A DNA stretch of 64,000 nucleotides from Flavobacterium sp. DG2-3 (GCF_030730925.1 NZ_JAVAMB010000001.1:806001-870000); one strand, 5' to 3'; positions 42,802-51,701 are shown, counted from the stretch's first letter. Translations and numbers: made by a program. The notes: a model not told the origin generated them from the sequence alone.

Positions 42802-42892
42802 ATAACGGTTAAATTGTTATATTTATATATAGTAAAAATATAATTAATAGGAATTTGGCAAATTAATTGTAGTTTATTGATAATTTATAGAC

Positions 42893-42900
42893 TATTTTTG
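42893..42900 (+). promoter_or_regulatory. -7 element of the TPR-AraC gene
   Basis: TATTTTTG matches TAnnTTTG, 20 bases before the start codon at 42921. The nearest upstream TTG (42867) is 23 bases away. Confidence 0.5.
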
Positions 42901-42920
42901 AATTCCAAAAACAAACTTTA

Positions 42921-44699
42921 ATGAGGCTGATCATCTCTTTTTTCTTTTTATTACTAATACTTTGCAGTGGAGCCGCTCAAACTAATGGAGAGCTTTCAGA
43001 AGAGAAGTATTTAGAATTACAGGATAAAATACGTTTCAGCATTAATGGTAATTATGACGAAGGCTTGACTTATGTAAATCAAATACTTAAGTCTAAAAAT
43101 GAGATTCATGTTGCATTTGCTTATGGAGCAGCTTCTTATTTATATCAATTAAAGAGCAACATTGACAAATCTGAAAAAATGTATGCTGAAGCTTTAAAGC
43201 ATCTGAATAAGATTCCGGAGTCTAATGAGAAAACAAAATTGCATGCGTATTTATGTAACTATAGAGGTCTTATTTATTGGAAGAGATCTAATTATGGAAA
43301 AGCGCTAGGAAGTTATCAGGAAGGGGTTAAGCTTTCTTCTAAAATAAATGATGTCGTTCAGGTTATAAAATTCAAAGCGAATATTGCTTTACTCAATGAG
43401 AGTGTAGGCAATTATCAATTATCCATAAAAATTTTAAGACAGAATGATTTGTTTTTAGATAAGAATGAAGGGCTATATGAAAAAGATCAGTTTCAAAATG
43501 CTAAAAGTAATACCTATACTAATCTGGGAAATTCTTATGAAGGATTTTACAATAAAAATCGAGAGAAAAAATATTTATTAGATTCTGCAGAGTATTACTA
43601 TAAAAAAAGTATAGCATACTCGGATAAGTTTATTAATAATAAAATTACTTCAAAACTTAGTTTGGGTAATATTTATGTATTTAAAAAAGATTATACCAAC
43701 GCCGAAAAAATTTACTATGATATCTCTTTTTATGCTAAACAGGTAGAGAATGAATATCTATATCAAATTGCCAGTTATAACCTAGGAGACCTTTACTATT
43801 CTATTAAGAAATATGATAAAGCACTTATATTTTTAAAAAAGGTAGATTCTATTAGCCAAAAAAACAAAACTGCTGATATTGGTTTTTTTAAGTCTAACTA
43901 CATACAGGCCAAAATTTACAGTATTAAAAACGAACCTGAACTGGCTTACAAACACTCTAAAGTATATTTGGATTCTTATGAAAAATACGAAGGGAATTTA
44001 AGAGAGGAAGCATTAGAGGTTAACTATAAACTGGGAACAGAAGATCTAAGTCAAGAAATGTTTGATGTCCAGGAGAAATATAAATATGAGGTTTTTTGGA
44101 ATAAGGCCTTGAAAATATTTTATGTAATTCTGGTTATCGGAATTGTATTTTTCCTCATCAAAAATATTAGAGATAAAAATAAAGCCCAAAAGAAAATGAA
44201 TGCTTTGATTGAAGAGTTCAAAGCTAATCTAGAAAGAAAAGAACTTGAGAAAACAGAAATAGAGAATGTTCGTGCGGAAGAAGAGATAACAGTTGAGGTT
44301 TCTGAAAATGAAGATGTTATTCTGAAGAAAGAAAATGCAAATTTAAGTATTGATGAGGCTAAGGAAAATAAAATTGTAGAAAAATTATTGGCGCTTGAAG
44401 AAAAACTAGAATACCTAAATGCCGATTTTACGCTTTCGTACGCGGCCAAAAAAATCAAAACCAATACAACTTATTTGTCTTATGTCGTGAATAAAAGATT
44501 TGGAAAATCTTTTAGTGAATATTCCAATGAACTGAAAATCAACTATGTAATTAACCAGATGATTACAAATCATTTGTATCGAAAATATTCTACACAAGCA
44601 ATTGCAGAAAGTGTTGGGTTTAAAAATGCCGTTTCTTTTGCAAAATCATTTCGCAAAAGAACTGGAGTGTCTCCAGCTCAGTTTGCGAATAATATTTAA
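42921..44699 (+). CDS. Membrane regulator: periplasmic TPR sensor plus AraC-type HTH
   Basis: The 592-residue protein has a signal/anchor (IISFFFLLLILCSGAAQ) and about 350 residues of tetratricopeptide-like repeats that should be periplasmic. A transmembrane helix follows (about 394-413, IFYVILVIGIVFFLIKNI), then a coiled-coil linker and a C-terminal AraC-type double HTH (LSYAAKKIKTNTTYLSYVVNKRFGK; YSTQAIAESVGFKNAVSFAKSF). This build is common in Flavobacteria. It lies next to the peptide genes at 44713-45045 and is convergent with them, so it may sense or regulate that system. Confidence 0.9.
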   Translation: MRLIISFFFLLLILCSGAAQTNGELSEEKYLELQDKIRFSINGNYDEGLTYVNQILKSKNEIHVAFAYGAASYLYQLKSNIDKSEKMYAEALKHLNKIPESNEKTKLHAYLCNYRGLIYWKRSNYGKALGSYQEGVKLSSKINDVVQVIKFKANIALLNESVGNYQLSIKILRQNDLFLDKNEGLYEKDQFQNAKSNTYTNLGNSYEGFYNKNREKKYLLDSAEYYYKKSIAYSDKFINNKITSKLSLGNIYVFKKDYTNAEKIYYDISFYAKQVENEYLYQIASYNLGDLYYSIKKYDKALIFLKKVDSISQKNKTADIGFFKSNYIQAKIYSIKNEPELAYKHSKVYLDSYEKYEGNLREEALEVNYKLGTEDLSQEMFDVQEKYKYEVFWNKALKIFYVILVIGIVFFLIKNIRDKNKAQKKMNALIEEFKANLERKELEKTEIENVRAEEEITVEVSENEDVILKKENANLSIDEAKENKIVEKLLALEEKLEYLNADFTLSYAAKKIKTNTTYLSYVVNKRFGKSFSEYSNELKINYVINQMITNHLYRKYSTQAIAESVGFKNAVSFAKSFRKRTGVSPAQFANNI

Positions 44700-44712
44700 T
44701 CTGTATTAACTT

Positions 44713-44856
44713 CTATGTATTTCCATTTCCGCCATTGTTTTTTTTCGGATCGTTTGGATCAATAGGATCATCTTCCCCACCTTTAATCGTTTTTTGCTCT
44801 TTTCTAGAAATTGTTTCTAATTGAAAATCTTTAAATGTTAATTTGTTATTTTTCAT
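44713..44856 (-). CDS. GG-leader peptide 1 (47 residues)
   Basis: This is a small gene translated by hand. The product begins MKNNKLTFKDFQLETISRKE and continues QKTIKGG, a 27-residue double-glycine leader. A 20-residue core follows, rich in Asp, Pro, Asn and Gly and ending GGNGNT, with no cysteine. It is about 70% identical to the 44902-45045 product, and both are exactly 47 residues, which argues strongly that both are real. It is a probable exported natural-product or signal peptide precursor, cut by the C39 exporter at 48181. What, if anything, modifies the core is unknown. Confidence 0.82.
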   Translation of the reverse strand: MKNNKLTFKDFQLETISRKEQKTIKGGEDDPIDPNDPKKNNGGNGNT

Positions 44857-44901
44857 GACATTATTTTTTTGGATTAATTTTAAAAGTTTTTCTGGTTTGC
44901 T

Positions 44902-45045
44902 TTAGGTGTTACCATTTCCACCGTCATTTTTTTTAGGATCGTTCCCGTCAACTGGTTCTCCTTGTCCACCTTTGACTGTTTTTAGCTCTTTTTTAGAAAT
45001 TGTTTCTAATTGAAAATCGTTGAATGTTAATTTAGAATTATTCAT
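44902..45045 (-). CDS. GG-leader peptide 2 (47 residues)
   Basis: This is the second member of the pair. Leader: MNNSKLTFNDFQLETISKKE then LKTVKGG (27 residues). The core is QGEPVDGNDPKKNDGGNGNT. The shared NDPKKN-GGNGNT tail is conserved as well as the leader, suggesting the core is under selection. It lies 45 bases upstream of peptide 1 on the same strand, so the two form a small operon pointing away from the main cluster and towards the AraC regulator. Confidence 0.82.
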   Translation of the reverse strand: MNNSKLTFNDFQLETISKKELKTVKGGQGEPVDGNDPKKNDGGNGNT

Positions 45046-45628
45046 GTTTTTATGCATTATATTAAAAATTAGTACTATAAATCTTTCATAATTTTTCTAA
45101 GCAACTTTATCAAATGCGACAAAAAACTGCGCTAAAAAATTGGTTTATGTAAAGATTTTTTTGGTTTATTTTAGTTCAAAAAGCAGTAGAAAAAATATTA
45201 CTTTAAGGTAATTCTATGTTTTTTAATTAATCCTAACTTACTTTTTTGGGAGTGTTTTTTTGATGCTTTTAAGGGGCAATTTTGATGATTTAAAATCACT
45301 TTTTGTTGCCTTTTTTTATGATTTTTTTCTTGTAAAATCATAGGATTTATTTGCCCTATTTTTCATGTTTTTTAATGTTTAGATTATTGCTTATCCAAAA
45401 CTAGATAAAAAGAAAGACCGTTAATCGAAAATGGACTTTTTGAGCTTTTTGATGAAAAAACGAGTACGTAATGCGCTGAAAAACAATCTATTGCAATATT
45501 TACTATACTTGGTATAATTTATAAATTGTATGTGGTATAATTAATAAAATGTATGCATATATGCATTTTTTATCAATAAAATCCCCAATCTTTGCAGTGT
45601 AATTATGATTTAAAAACGATCAAAAACG
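45046..45628. other. 583-base divergent spacer between the peptide transcripts
   Basis: I see no gene here. It must hold the promoters of the two GG-peptides (minus) and of the VKOR-fusion operon (plus). An AT-rich segment at 45268-45356 has nested complements (GGGCAA/TTGCCC outside; TATGATTTT/AAAATCATA inside). ATGCATATATGCAT lies at 45553-45566, and AATCTTTG (45588-45595) is a near-match to a -7 box. Confidence 0.5.
45553..45566. promoter_or_regulatory. ATGCATATATGCAT palindrome, possible operator
   Basis: This is a perfect 14-bp palindrome about 30 bases upstream of a near -7 box (AATCTTTG) and 63 bases before the VKOR-fusion start. Its position suits an operator of the peptide operon. 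The binding protein is unknown. Confidence 0.4.
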
Positions 45629-47185
45629 ATGTTAAAACTGGTCCAAAAATTTCTGCAAATCAATCGCTACTCAGACATAAAAAATGAGTTCAAGGATCTG
45701 TTTTTGTCTCATCCGAATTATCCGAGTTTGTTTGCCATTACAGATTCGTTTGATTTGCTTTCTGTAGAGAATGCAGCCGTAAGAGTTTCGAAAGAACAGA
45801 TCGAAGATTTGCCGTCTAACTTTTTGGCTTATTTTAAAGATGAATTAATCTTAGTCGAAAAGATCAAAAGCGGAGTTAGAATTACAACCACAAAAAAAGG
45901 AACTCAAAAATTATCGTATGACAAATTCCTTTTAGACTGGAATGGTGTAATTGTAGCTATTGAACCAAACAATGTTGTAGCAAGAGAAAATCTAAAAATC
46001 GAATACAATTGGTTAAAATACTTTTTGCCACTTGTGCTTCTAGCCGGATTGTCTTTCTTCTACAATCGTTTTGATATATTTAGCGCTTCATTTTTGGTAA
46101 CATCTGTTCTTGGTTTAATTGTAAGCATCTTTATTGTACAAGAAAGATGGGGAGTTAAAAACACAGTGATTTCAAAATTCTGCAATTTAAGTTCCAATTC
46201 TTCTTGCCACTCCGTAATAAGCTTCAATGATGATATTGCAAATAGATGGATTAGTTTTTCAGATTTGCCATTGCTTTTCTTTAGCTCAAGCATTATTGCG
46301 ATATTGGTTCAGCCTTTAAGTTCAGCTGTTTTTGTTGGGTTTTTAAGTCTATTGGCTATTCCAATAATAGTTTGTTCGATTTGGATTCAAAAATTTGAGA
46401 TTCAAAAATGGTGCATCATGTGCTTAGCAATCTCATTTTTAATACTGGTTCAGAGTATTGTTTGGTTTTCTTCAGATTTATTTACACTAAGTTTTAGTTT
46501 CCAAGCCATTTTTCCATACGTGTTTTCTTTATTGCTTTTAATACCAATTTGGGCAACAGTTAAGGTAATGATTAGAAAAATGCTTGAGAATGAGAACTCT
46601 CTTAAAGAGCTTAAGAAATTTAAAAGAAATTATTCGCTATTAAACTTTTTGTCTAAAAAAGTAAAATATACAAAAGGATTTGAAGATTTAAGAGGTTTGA
46701 CATTTGGTAATAAAAATGCAGGAGTGAGGCTTTCTGTAATCCTTAGCCCAAGCTGCGGACATTGCTATAAAACTTTTCAAGAAGCTTTTGATTTAGTGTT
46801 AAAATATCCAGATAAAATATTTTTGAATGTTCTTTTTAATATTAATCCAGAAAACAACGATAATCCATACAAAGCGGTTGTCGAAAGACTTTTAACGATT
46901 AATAGAACAACGCCAGGAAAAACAGTTGAAGCAATTTCAGACTGGTATATCAAGAGAATGATTCACAAAAAATGGCTTAAAAAATGGAATGTTGATTCTG
47001 TAAGCATGATGATAAATCAAGAAATTCAGAAACAATACGATTGGTGCTCTATGAACAATTTTAATTACACACCTATTAAAATTGTAAACGACAGGCTGTT
47101 TCCTAATGAATATGAATTGAATGAATTGAAATATTTCTTAAATGATTTTGTAGAAGAAGTTCAAATTTTAGAAAAAACAGCATAA
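45629..47185 (+). CDS. C39-like / vitamin K epoxide reductase / thioredoxin fusion (disulfide-forming enzyme)
   Basis: The 518-residue membrane protein has three parts. Residues 1-115 resemble a C39 peptidase fold without the catalytic Cys (LSHPNYPSLFAITDSFDLL). Residues 130-310 form a VKOR domain with the loop cysteines C185 and C193 and the active CxxC in QKWCIMCLA (262-265). The C-terminal thioredoxin/DsbA-like domain has SPSCGHCYKTF (376-379). Such fusions oxidise thiols of exported proteins using quinone. Followed 57 bases later by three Cys-containing peptide genes, its likely job is to form their disulfides. Confidence 0.9.
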   Translation: MLKLVQKFLQINRYSDIKNEFKDLFLSHPNYPSLFAITDSFDLLSVENAAVRVSKEQIEDLPSNFLAYFKDELILVEKIKSGVRITTTKKGTQKLSYDKFLLDWNGVIVAIEPNNVVARENLKIEYNWLKYFLPLVLLAGLSFFYNRFDIFSASFLVTSVLGLIVSIFIVQERWGVKNTVISKFCNLSSNSSCHSVISFNDDIANRWISFSDLPLLFFSSSIIAILVQPLSSAVFVGFLSLLAIPIIVCSIWIQKFEIQKWCIMCLAISFLILVQSIVWFSSDLFTLSFSFQAIFPYVFSLLLLIPIWATVKVMIRKMLENENSLKELKKFKRNYSLLNFLSKKVKYTKGFEDLRGLTFGNKNAGVRLSVILSPSCGHCYKTFQEAFDLVLKYPDKIFLNVLFNINPENNDNPYKAVVERLLTINRTTPGKTVEAISDWYIKRMIHKKWLKKWNVDSVSMMINQEIQKQYDWCSMNNFNYTPIKIVNDRLFPNEYELNELKYFLNDFVEEVQILEKTA

Positions 47186-47242
47186 AACACAGAAGTTTCG
47201 ACTGTCCAAATAGAAATAGTTAAACCCCAAAAACCTGCAGTT

Positions 47243-47425
47243 ATGTTAAAAAATATTTTGAAATTGAAAGGTGCAGTAGAATTGACTGCTAATGAACTGA
47301 AAACAATAAACGGAGATCATGCTCCTATTTGTGAAGACGGATTTAAAGCTAAAAGATGTACAGAATTTGGAACTGTACCAGCGTACTGGAACTGCATTCC
47401 AAGTAATTATGTCGGAAGCTGCTAA
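47243..47425 (+). CDS. Cys-rich bacteriocin-like precursor peptide 1
   Basis: The 60-residue product has a 25-residue leader, MLKNILKLKG + AVELTANELKTINGD. A 35-residue core follows that starts HAPICEDG and ends YVGSC, with four cysteines. The leader aligns residue for residue with those of the next two peptides. The expected GG cleavage site reads GD here, which is unusual for C39 peptidases. There is no membrane helix. It is probably exported by the 48181 transporter and disulfide-bonded. Confidence 0.82.
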   Translation: MLKNILKLKGAVELTANELKTINGDHAPICEDGFKAKRCTEFGTVPAYWNCIPSNYVGSC

Positions 47426-47494
47426 AGAGGAAATTTTAAGCATCAAGTTATTAGAGATTTGAGGCTTAAACTCAAAAATGTAAATAGCTAGATT

Positions 47495-47629
47495 ATGTTA
47501 GAAAAAATTTTGAAAAGCAAAGAAACAAGAAAACTGACAAAAAAAGAGCAGAAAAATATTTTGGGCAGTGATTATGCGCAAGAATTCAATTGCAATGATG
47601 CGGCTGTCGATAAATATTATGCTTGTTAA
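47495..47629 (+). CDS. Cys-containing precursor peptide 2 (44 residues)
   Basis: This small gene was found by reading. It starts at the ATG at 47495 and makes 44 residues. The leader is MLEKILKSKETRKLTKKEQK + NILGS (25 residues, cleavage pair GS), and the core is DYAQEFNCNDAAVDKYYAC, with two cysteines. It matches the leaders of its neighbours in length and pattern, so I consider it real despite its size. It could be an accessory peptide, a pheromone, or one half of a multi-peptide toxin. Confidence 0.78.
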   Translation: MLEKILKSKETRKLTKKEQKNILGSDYAQEFNCNDAAVDKYYAC

Positions 47630-47674
47630 TTTTCAAAGAAGTAACAGAAAGATAGTTACTAAAAAAGGTATTAT

Positions 47675-47866
47675 ATGCTAAAGAAAATTTTAAGCCTTGA
47701 AGGTGCTCAGCACATTAATAAAAGTGAGCAAAAAACCATTAGAGGGGGAATTCCAGAATGCTGGATTTATGCTTTGCAAGCAGGATGCATTTTAATACCG
47801 CCAGGCGAAACTTGTCCGCTAAATACATCATCGGGTATTTGTGATACAAGTCGTCTTTGTTGTTAA
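47675..47866 (+). CDS. Cys-rich bacteriocin-like precursor peptide 3
   Basis: The 63-residue product has the 25-residue leader MLKKILSLEG + AQHINKSEQKTIRGG, a classic double-glycine site. A 38-residue core follows with six cysteines (ECW, GCI, TCP, ICD, LCC), the last two adjacent at the C-terminus. The even cysteine number fits disulfide bonding by the VKOR fusion. It is the third of a leader family encoded within 640 bases. Confidence 0.84.
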   Translation: MLKKILSLEGAQHINKSEQKTIRGGIPECWIYALQAGCILIPPGETCPLNTSSGICDTSRLCC

Positions 47867-47940
47867 TTTTTAACTTTTTTAAAAGTAATACGATATAGCC
47901 TTATTTAGAATTTAGTCATGTTTTTTTTGAATGTATAGGC

Positions 47941-48047
47941 GCTCGATCGTGGAACATTGAGCATATTCTCAGTATTGATGATTGGTACTGAGATTCTTAG
48001 GAGTTGGCCGCTGTGTTAGTTTTATTTGGTTAGGGTAACCGCGGCCA
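47941..48047 (+). ncRNA. Candidate structured RNA between peptide and exporter genes
   Basis: This GC-richer stretch has several hairpins: TCTCAGTA/TACTGAGA (47967-47974 with 47986-47993), and TGGCCGC/GCGGCCA (48005-48011 with 48041-48047) enclosing GGTTA-GGG-TAACC (48028-48040). A strong terminator follows at 48092. No open frame covers it. Function is unknown; it could be a 3' stabiliser, attenuator or small RNA. Confidence 0.45.
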
Positions 48048-48091
48048 TGTCCTAAAGAAATTGTGTTGCTAAAATTTGTTTTTAAATAGTT

Positions 48092-48125
48092 AAACAGAGA
48101 AGATTTATATCTTCTCTGTTTTTTT
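48092..48125 (+). terminator. Intrinsic terminator before the exporter gene
   Basis: AAACAGAGAAGAT (48092-48104) and ATCTTCTCTGTTT (48109-48121) form a 13-bp stem with a 4-base loop and run into TTTTTT. It should separate high expression of the peptide genes from lower expression of the exporter. Confidence 0.88.
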
Positions 48126-48180
48126 ATGGATTAACAAGAAAATTTTTTCTTACATTGGTCTTGAATAAATCAAAATAAAA

Positions 48181-50373
48181 TTGAAAAAATTCGCGCATTA
48201 TAGACAAGCAGACCATAAAGATTGTGGACCGACATGTTTAAAAATTATTGCTAAATATTACGGTAAAACAATCAATATTCAGGAGTTGAGAGATTTTAGC
48301 GAAACAACTCGTGAAGGGAGTAATTTGCTTTTTTTGAGTGATGCCGCCGAGAAAATCGGATTTCGAACTTTAGGGGTTAAACTGTCTGTAAAAAGAATTG
48401 AAGAAGCTCCTTTGCCGTGTATTCTTCACTGGAATAACGATCATTATGTAGTACTTTATAAAATTAAAAAGGGGAAATATTATATTTCAGATCCTGCTTT
48501 TGGCCTTTTAGAATACAATAAGCAAGAGTTTGTTAAATTCTGGATTGGTAATAATGCCAATGACCAAACAAAAGAAGGTATTGCCTTATTGATCGAAGCA
48601 ACGCCTAAATTTTTTCAATCTGAATTTGATAAAGAAGAAAATTCAGGATTAGGATTCCGTTTTCTCTCCCAATATCTGCTTCAATACAAATCATTTCTTA
48701 TCCAGCTTGCGATAGGACTTTTAGCGAGCAGTTTGCTCAATCTGATTTTTCCTTTTCTGACACAGAGTATTGTTGATGTCGGAATCCAGAATCAGAATAT
48801 CCATTTTATCTATCTGATCCTTTTTGCCATGCTTTTTGTTTTTGCAGGAAGAACAGGCTTAGAACTCATCAGAAGCTGGATTCTGCTGCATTTATCCACT
48901 CGAATCAATATTTCTCTTATTTCAGATTTCTTTATCAAATTAATGAATCTGCCTATTTCCTTTTTTGATGTTCGAATGACGGGAGATATTATGCAGCGAA
49001 TAAATGATCATCGCCGTATTGAGAAAATATTGACCACATCATCATTGAATGTTCTTTTTTCTGTGATTAATATGTTTGTCATGGGGGCTGTTTTGGCCTA
49101 TTTCAATCTGCAGATTTTTTTAGTCTTTTTTGCAGGAAGCGTATGTTATTTTGCATGGATTGTTTTGTTTTTGAAAAGAAGAGAAGCATTAGATTATAAA
49201 CGATTTGCGGAAGTTTCTAACGAACAGAGTAAAGTAATGGAACTCATAAACGGAATGCAGGAAATAAAGCTTCATAATGCCGAAAAGCAAAAACGCTGGG
49301 GCTGGGAGTATGTTCAGGCGAGACTTTTCAGGGTTTCTATAAAAGGATTGGTTTTGGAGCAGACACAAACCATCGGTTCTTCGATTATTAATGAATTAAA
49401 AAATATATTTATCATCTTCCTGTCGGCCAAATTAGTAATCGATGGTTCTATAACGTTGGGTATGATGCTTGCCATAAGCGCCATTGTTGGAAGTTTAAAT
49501 GGTCCAATTACACAACTGATTGAATTTGTAAGAGAATTGCAAGATGCTAAAATTTCGCTTGCGAGATTGTCCGAAATTCATGAGAAAGAAGACGAAGTGC
49601 AGCAGGAAATCAATCAGACGAACGAAGTCCCGCAAAATGTCGATATTGAAATTAAAAATCTTTCTTTTCGATATTTAGGTTCAGATGTTCCCGTTTTAGA
49701 TAATTTAAATCTGATAATTCCTTGCAATAAAGTAACTGCGATAGTAGGAGTCAGCGGAAGTGGTAAAACAACTTTAATGAAACTGCTTCTTAAGTTCTAC
49801 GAACCCGAAAAAGGAGAAGTCCTTATCGGAAATTCGCAGCTTAGAAATATATCGCAAAGTGCCTGGAGATCCAATATTGGCGCTGTGATGCAGGAAGGTT
49901 TTATTTTTAGCGACACTATTGCCAATAACATTGCTATTGGAGTTGACAGGGTAGATAAAGAAAAACTGCTTTATGCTGCTGATGTAGCCAATATTAAAGA
50001 ATACATCAGCGAATTGCCTTTAGGGTTTAATACCAAAATAGGGGCAGAAGGTCTGGGAATGAGTACCGGACAAAAACAGCGCTTATTAATTGCAAGAGCA
50101 GTTTATAAAAATCCTGAAATTCTATTTTTTGACGAGGCAACTTCGGCATTAGACGCCAATAATGAAAAAGAAATCATGAAAAAACTGGATATCTTTTTCA
50201 AAGACAAAACCGTAGTTGTAATCGCGCACCGATTGAGTACAGTAATGAATGCAGATCAGATTGTGGTTTTAGACAAAGGAAAAATCATCGAGATCGGAAG
50301 CCATTCTGCATTGGTGGAACAAAAAGGAAATTATTTTGAATTGGTTAGAAATCAGCTGCAATTAGGAAATTAA
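48181..50373 (+). CDS. Peptidase-containing ABC exporter (C39 family)
   Basis: The 730-residue protein cleaves double-glycine leaders and exports the core peptide. The N-terminal C39 domain has the active Cys15 in DHKDCGPTCL, His88 in NNDHYVVLY and Asp104 in YISDPAFG. Six transmembrane helices follow, then an ABC domain with Walker A GVSGSGKTTL, a signature of LGMSTGQKQR (variant of LSGGQ), Walker B EILFFDEATSALD and the H-loop AHRLS. The start codon is TTG at 48181; I see no better ATG. The HlyD-type partner starts 2 bases after its stop. Confidence 0.95.
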   Translation: MKKFAHYRQADHKDCGPTCLKIIAKYYGKTINIQELRDFSETTREGSNLLFLSDAAEKIGFRTLGVKLSVKRIEEAPLPCILHWNNDHYVVLYKIKKGKYYISDPAFGLLEYNKQEFVKFWIGNNANDQTKEGIALLIEATPKFFQSEFDKEENSGLGFRFLSQYLLQYKSFLIQLAIGLLASSLLNLIFPFLTQSIVDVGIQNQNIHFIYLILFAMLFVFAGRTGLELIRSWILLHLSTRINISLISDFFIKLMNLPISFFDVRMTGDIMQRINDHRRIEKILTTSSLNVLFSVINMFVMGAVLAYFNLQIFLVFFAGSVCYFAWIVLFLKRREALDYKRFAEVSNEQSKVMELINGMQEIKLHNAEKQKRWGWEYVQARLFRVSIKGLVLEQTQTIGSSIINELKNIFIIFLSAKLVIDGSITLGMMLAISAIVGSLNGPITQLIEFVRELQDAKISLARLSEIHEKEDEVQQEINQTNEVPQNVDIEIKNLSFRYLGSDVPVLDNLNLIIPCNKVTAIVGVSGSGKTTLMKLLLKFYEPEKGEVLIGNSQLRNISQSAWRSNIGAVMQEGFIFSDTIANNIAIGVDRVDKEKLLYAADVANIKEYISELPLGFNTKIGAEGLGMSTGQKQRLLIARAVYKNPEILFFDEATSALDANNEKEIMKKLDIFFKDKTVVVIAHRLSTVMNADQIVVLDKGKIIEIGSHSALVEQKGNYFELVRNQLQLGN

Positions 50374-50375
50374 TC

Positions 50376-51665
50376 ATGAACGAAGATACATTTGAATTAA
50401 GAAGCGAAGAAGTGCAGGATATCCTGACCAAAGTGCCGCATTGGATGATACGATGGGGAACTGTTCTGATATTTGCCATCATCATCATGCTGTTTTTTGT
50501 TTCGTGGTTTGTAAAATATCCAGACGTTGTAAGGACGGAAATCGTAATCACCACTAATATTCCGCCAGAGAAAATAGTGTCCAAATCTTCTGGGCGCATT
50601 GAAGCTATTTTAGTTAAAAACAAAACGCTGGTTGCCAAAAACAGTACATTGGCCATTATTGAAAATACGGCCAATTACAAAGATGTTTTTCTGCTAAAAA
50701 ATATTGTAGATAAATATGATATAAACAACTCAAAAAAAGAATTTCCTTTCGAATTATTAAAAAACAAACAATTAGGCGAAATAGAAAGTGCATTTGCCGT
50801 ATTTCAAAAAGATTATCAAGCGCAGGAATTAAACCAGGATCTGCATCCTTTTGAGATTGAAAGCAGAGCGCAGAAGTCAGAAAAAATTCAGATTACAGAG
50901 CGGTTAGAAATTCTGCAGCAGCAGAAATTGCTTAATGAGCGCGAATTGGAACTTCAGAAAAACGAGGTTGCCCGTTTTGAAACGTTATTCAATAAAGGGA
51001 TTATTTCGGCTCAAGAAATGGAAGCCAAAAAACTGAATTTTCTTCAAGCTCAAAAGAATTACAGAAGTTTACTGTCGTCAATTTCCCAACTGAGGTCTTC
51101 TCTTATTGACAATACAAAATCAAGCCAGAATTCGCAGATAAACAGTACCAGAGAAGAAGTTAATCTCGGTCGGAGTGTTTCTCAGTCTTTTTACCAGTTA
51201 AAAAAAGTAATACGAGATTGGGAACTGGCATACGCCTTAAAATCGTCAATTAGCGGTAAGGTCACTTTTCTGCAGGTTTGGAATGAGAATCAGACCATAA
51301 ATGTTGGAGACAATGTGTTTTCGATTATTCCAGATGCAAAAAACAGCTTCATCGGAAAAGTAAAAGCGCCGGCTTTAAATTCAGGAAAAATAAAAGTGGG
51401 GCAGAGAGTCAATATTCGACTGGCCAATTATCCTGATAGAGAATTTGGCGTTCTGAAAGGTGAAATAAAAAATATTTCCTTAGTGCCAGATAAAGATGGA
51501 AATTTATTGCTGGACGTGGCACTTCCAAACGGTTTAAAAACTTCTTATAACAAACAGATTGCCTTTCAGCAGGAAATGAAAGGAAGCGCAGAAATTGTAA
51601 CCGAAGATTTGCGTTTAATAGAACGAATTTTATATCAGTTTAAAAATATTTTTGAACAGGTTTAA
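50376..51665 (+). CDS. HlyD-family secretion adaptor
   Basis: The 429-residue product has one N-terminal transmembrane helix (about 31-52, TVLIFAIIIMLFFVSWFV), a lipoyl half (GRIEAILVKNKTLV), a long helical hairpin (about 160-260) and a second half with SSISGKVTFLQVWNENQTINVGD. It would bridge the ABC exporter to a TolC-type channel encoded elsewhere. It starts two bases after the exporter stop. Confidence 0.93.
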   Translation: MNEDTFELRSEEVQDILTKVPHWMIRWGTVLIFAIIIMLFFVSWFVKYPDVVRTEIVITTNIPPEKIVSKSSGRIEAILVKNKTLVAKNSTLAIIENTANYKDVFLLKNIVDKYDINNSKKEFPFELLKNKQLGEIESAFAVFQKDYQAQELNQDLHPFEIESRAQKSEKIQITERLEILQQQKLLNERELELQKNEVARFETLFNKGIISAQEMEAKKLNFLQAQKNYRSLLSSISQLRSSLIDNTKSSQNSQINSTREEVNLGRSVSQSFYQLKKVIRDWELAYALKSSISGKVTFLQVWNENQTINVGDNVFSIIPDAKNSFIGKVKAPALNSGKIKVGQRVNIRLANYPDREFGVLKGEIKNISLVPDKDGNLLLDVALPNGLKTSYNKQIAFQQEMKGSAEIVTEDLRLIERILYQFKNIFEQV

Positions 51666-51701
51666 CACAAATCACAAATCTAACCAGAACCATTTTCCTA
51701 A

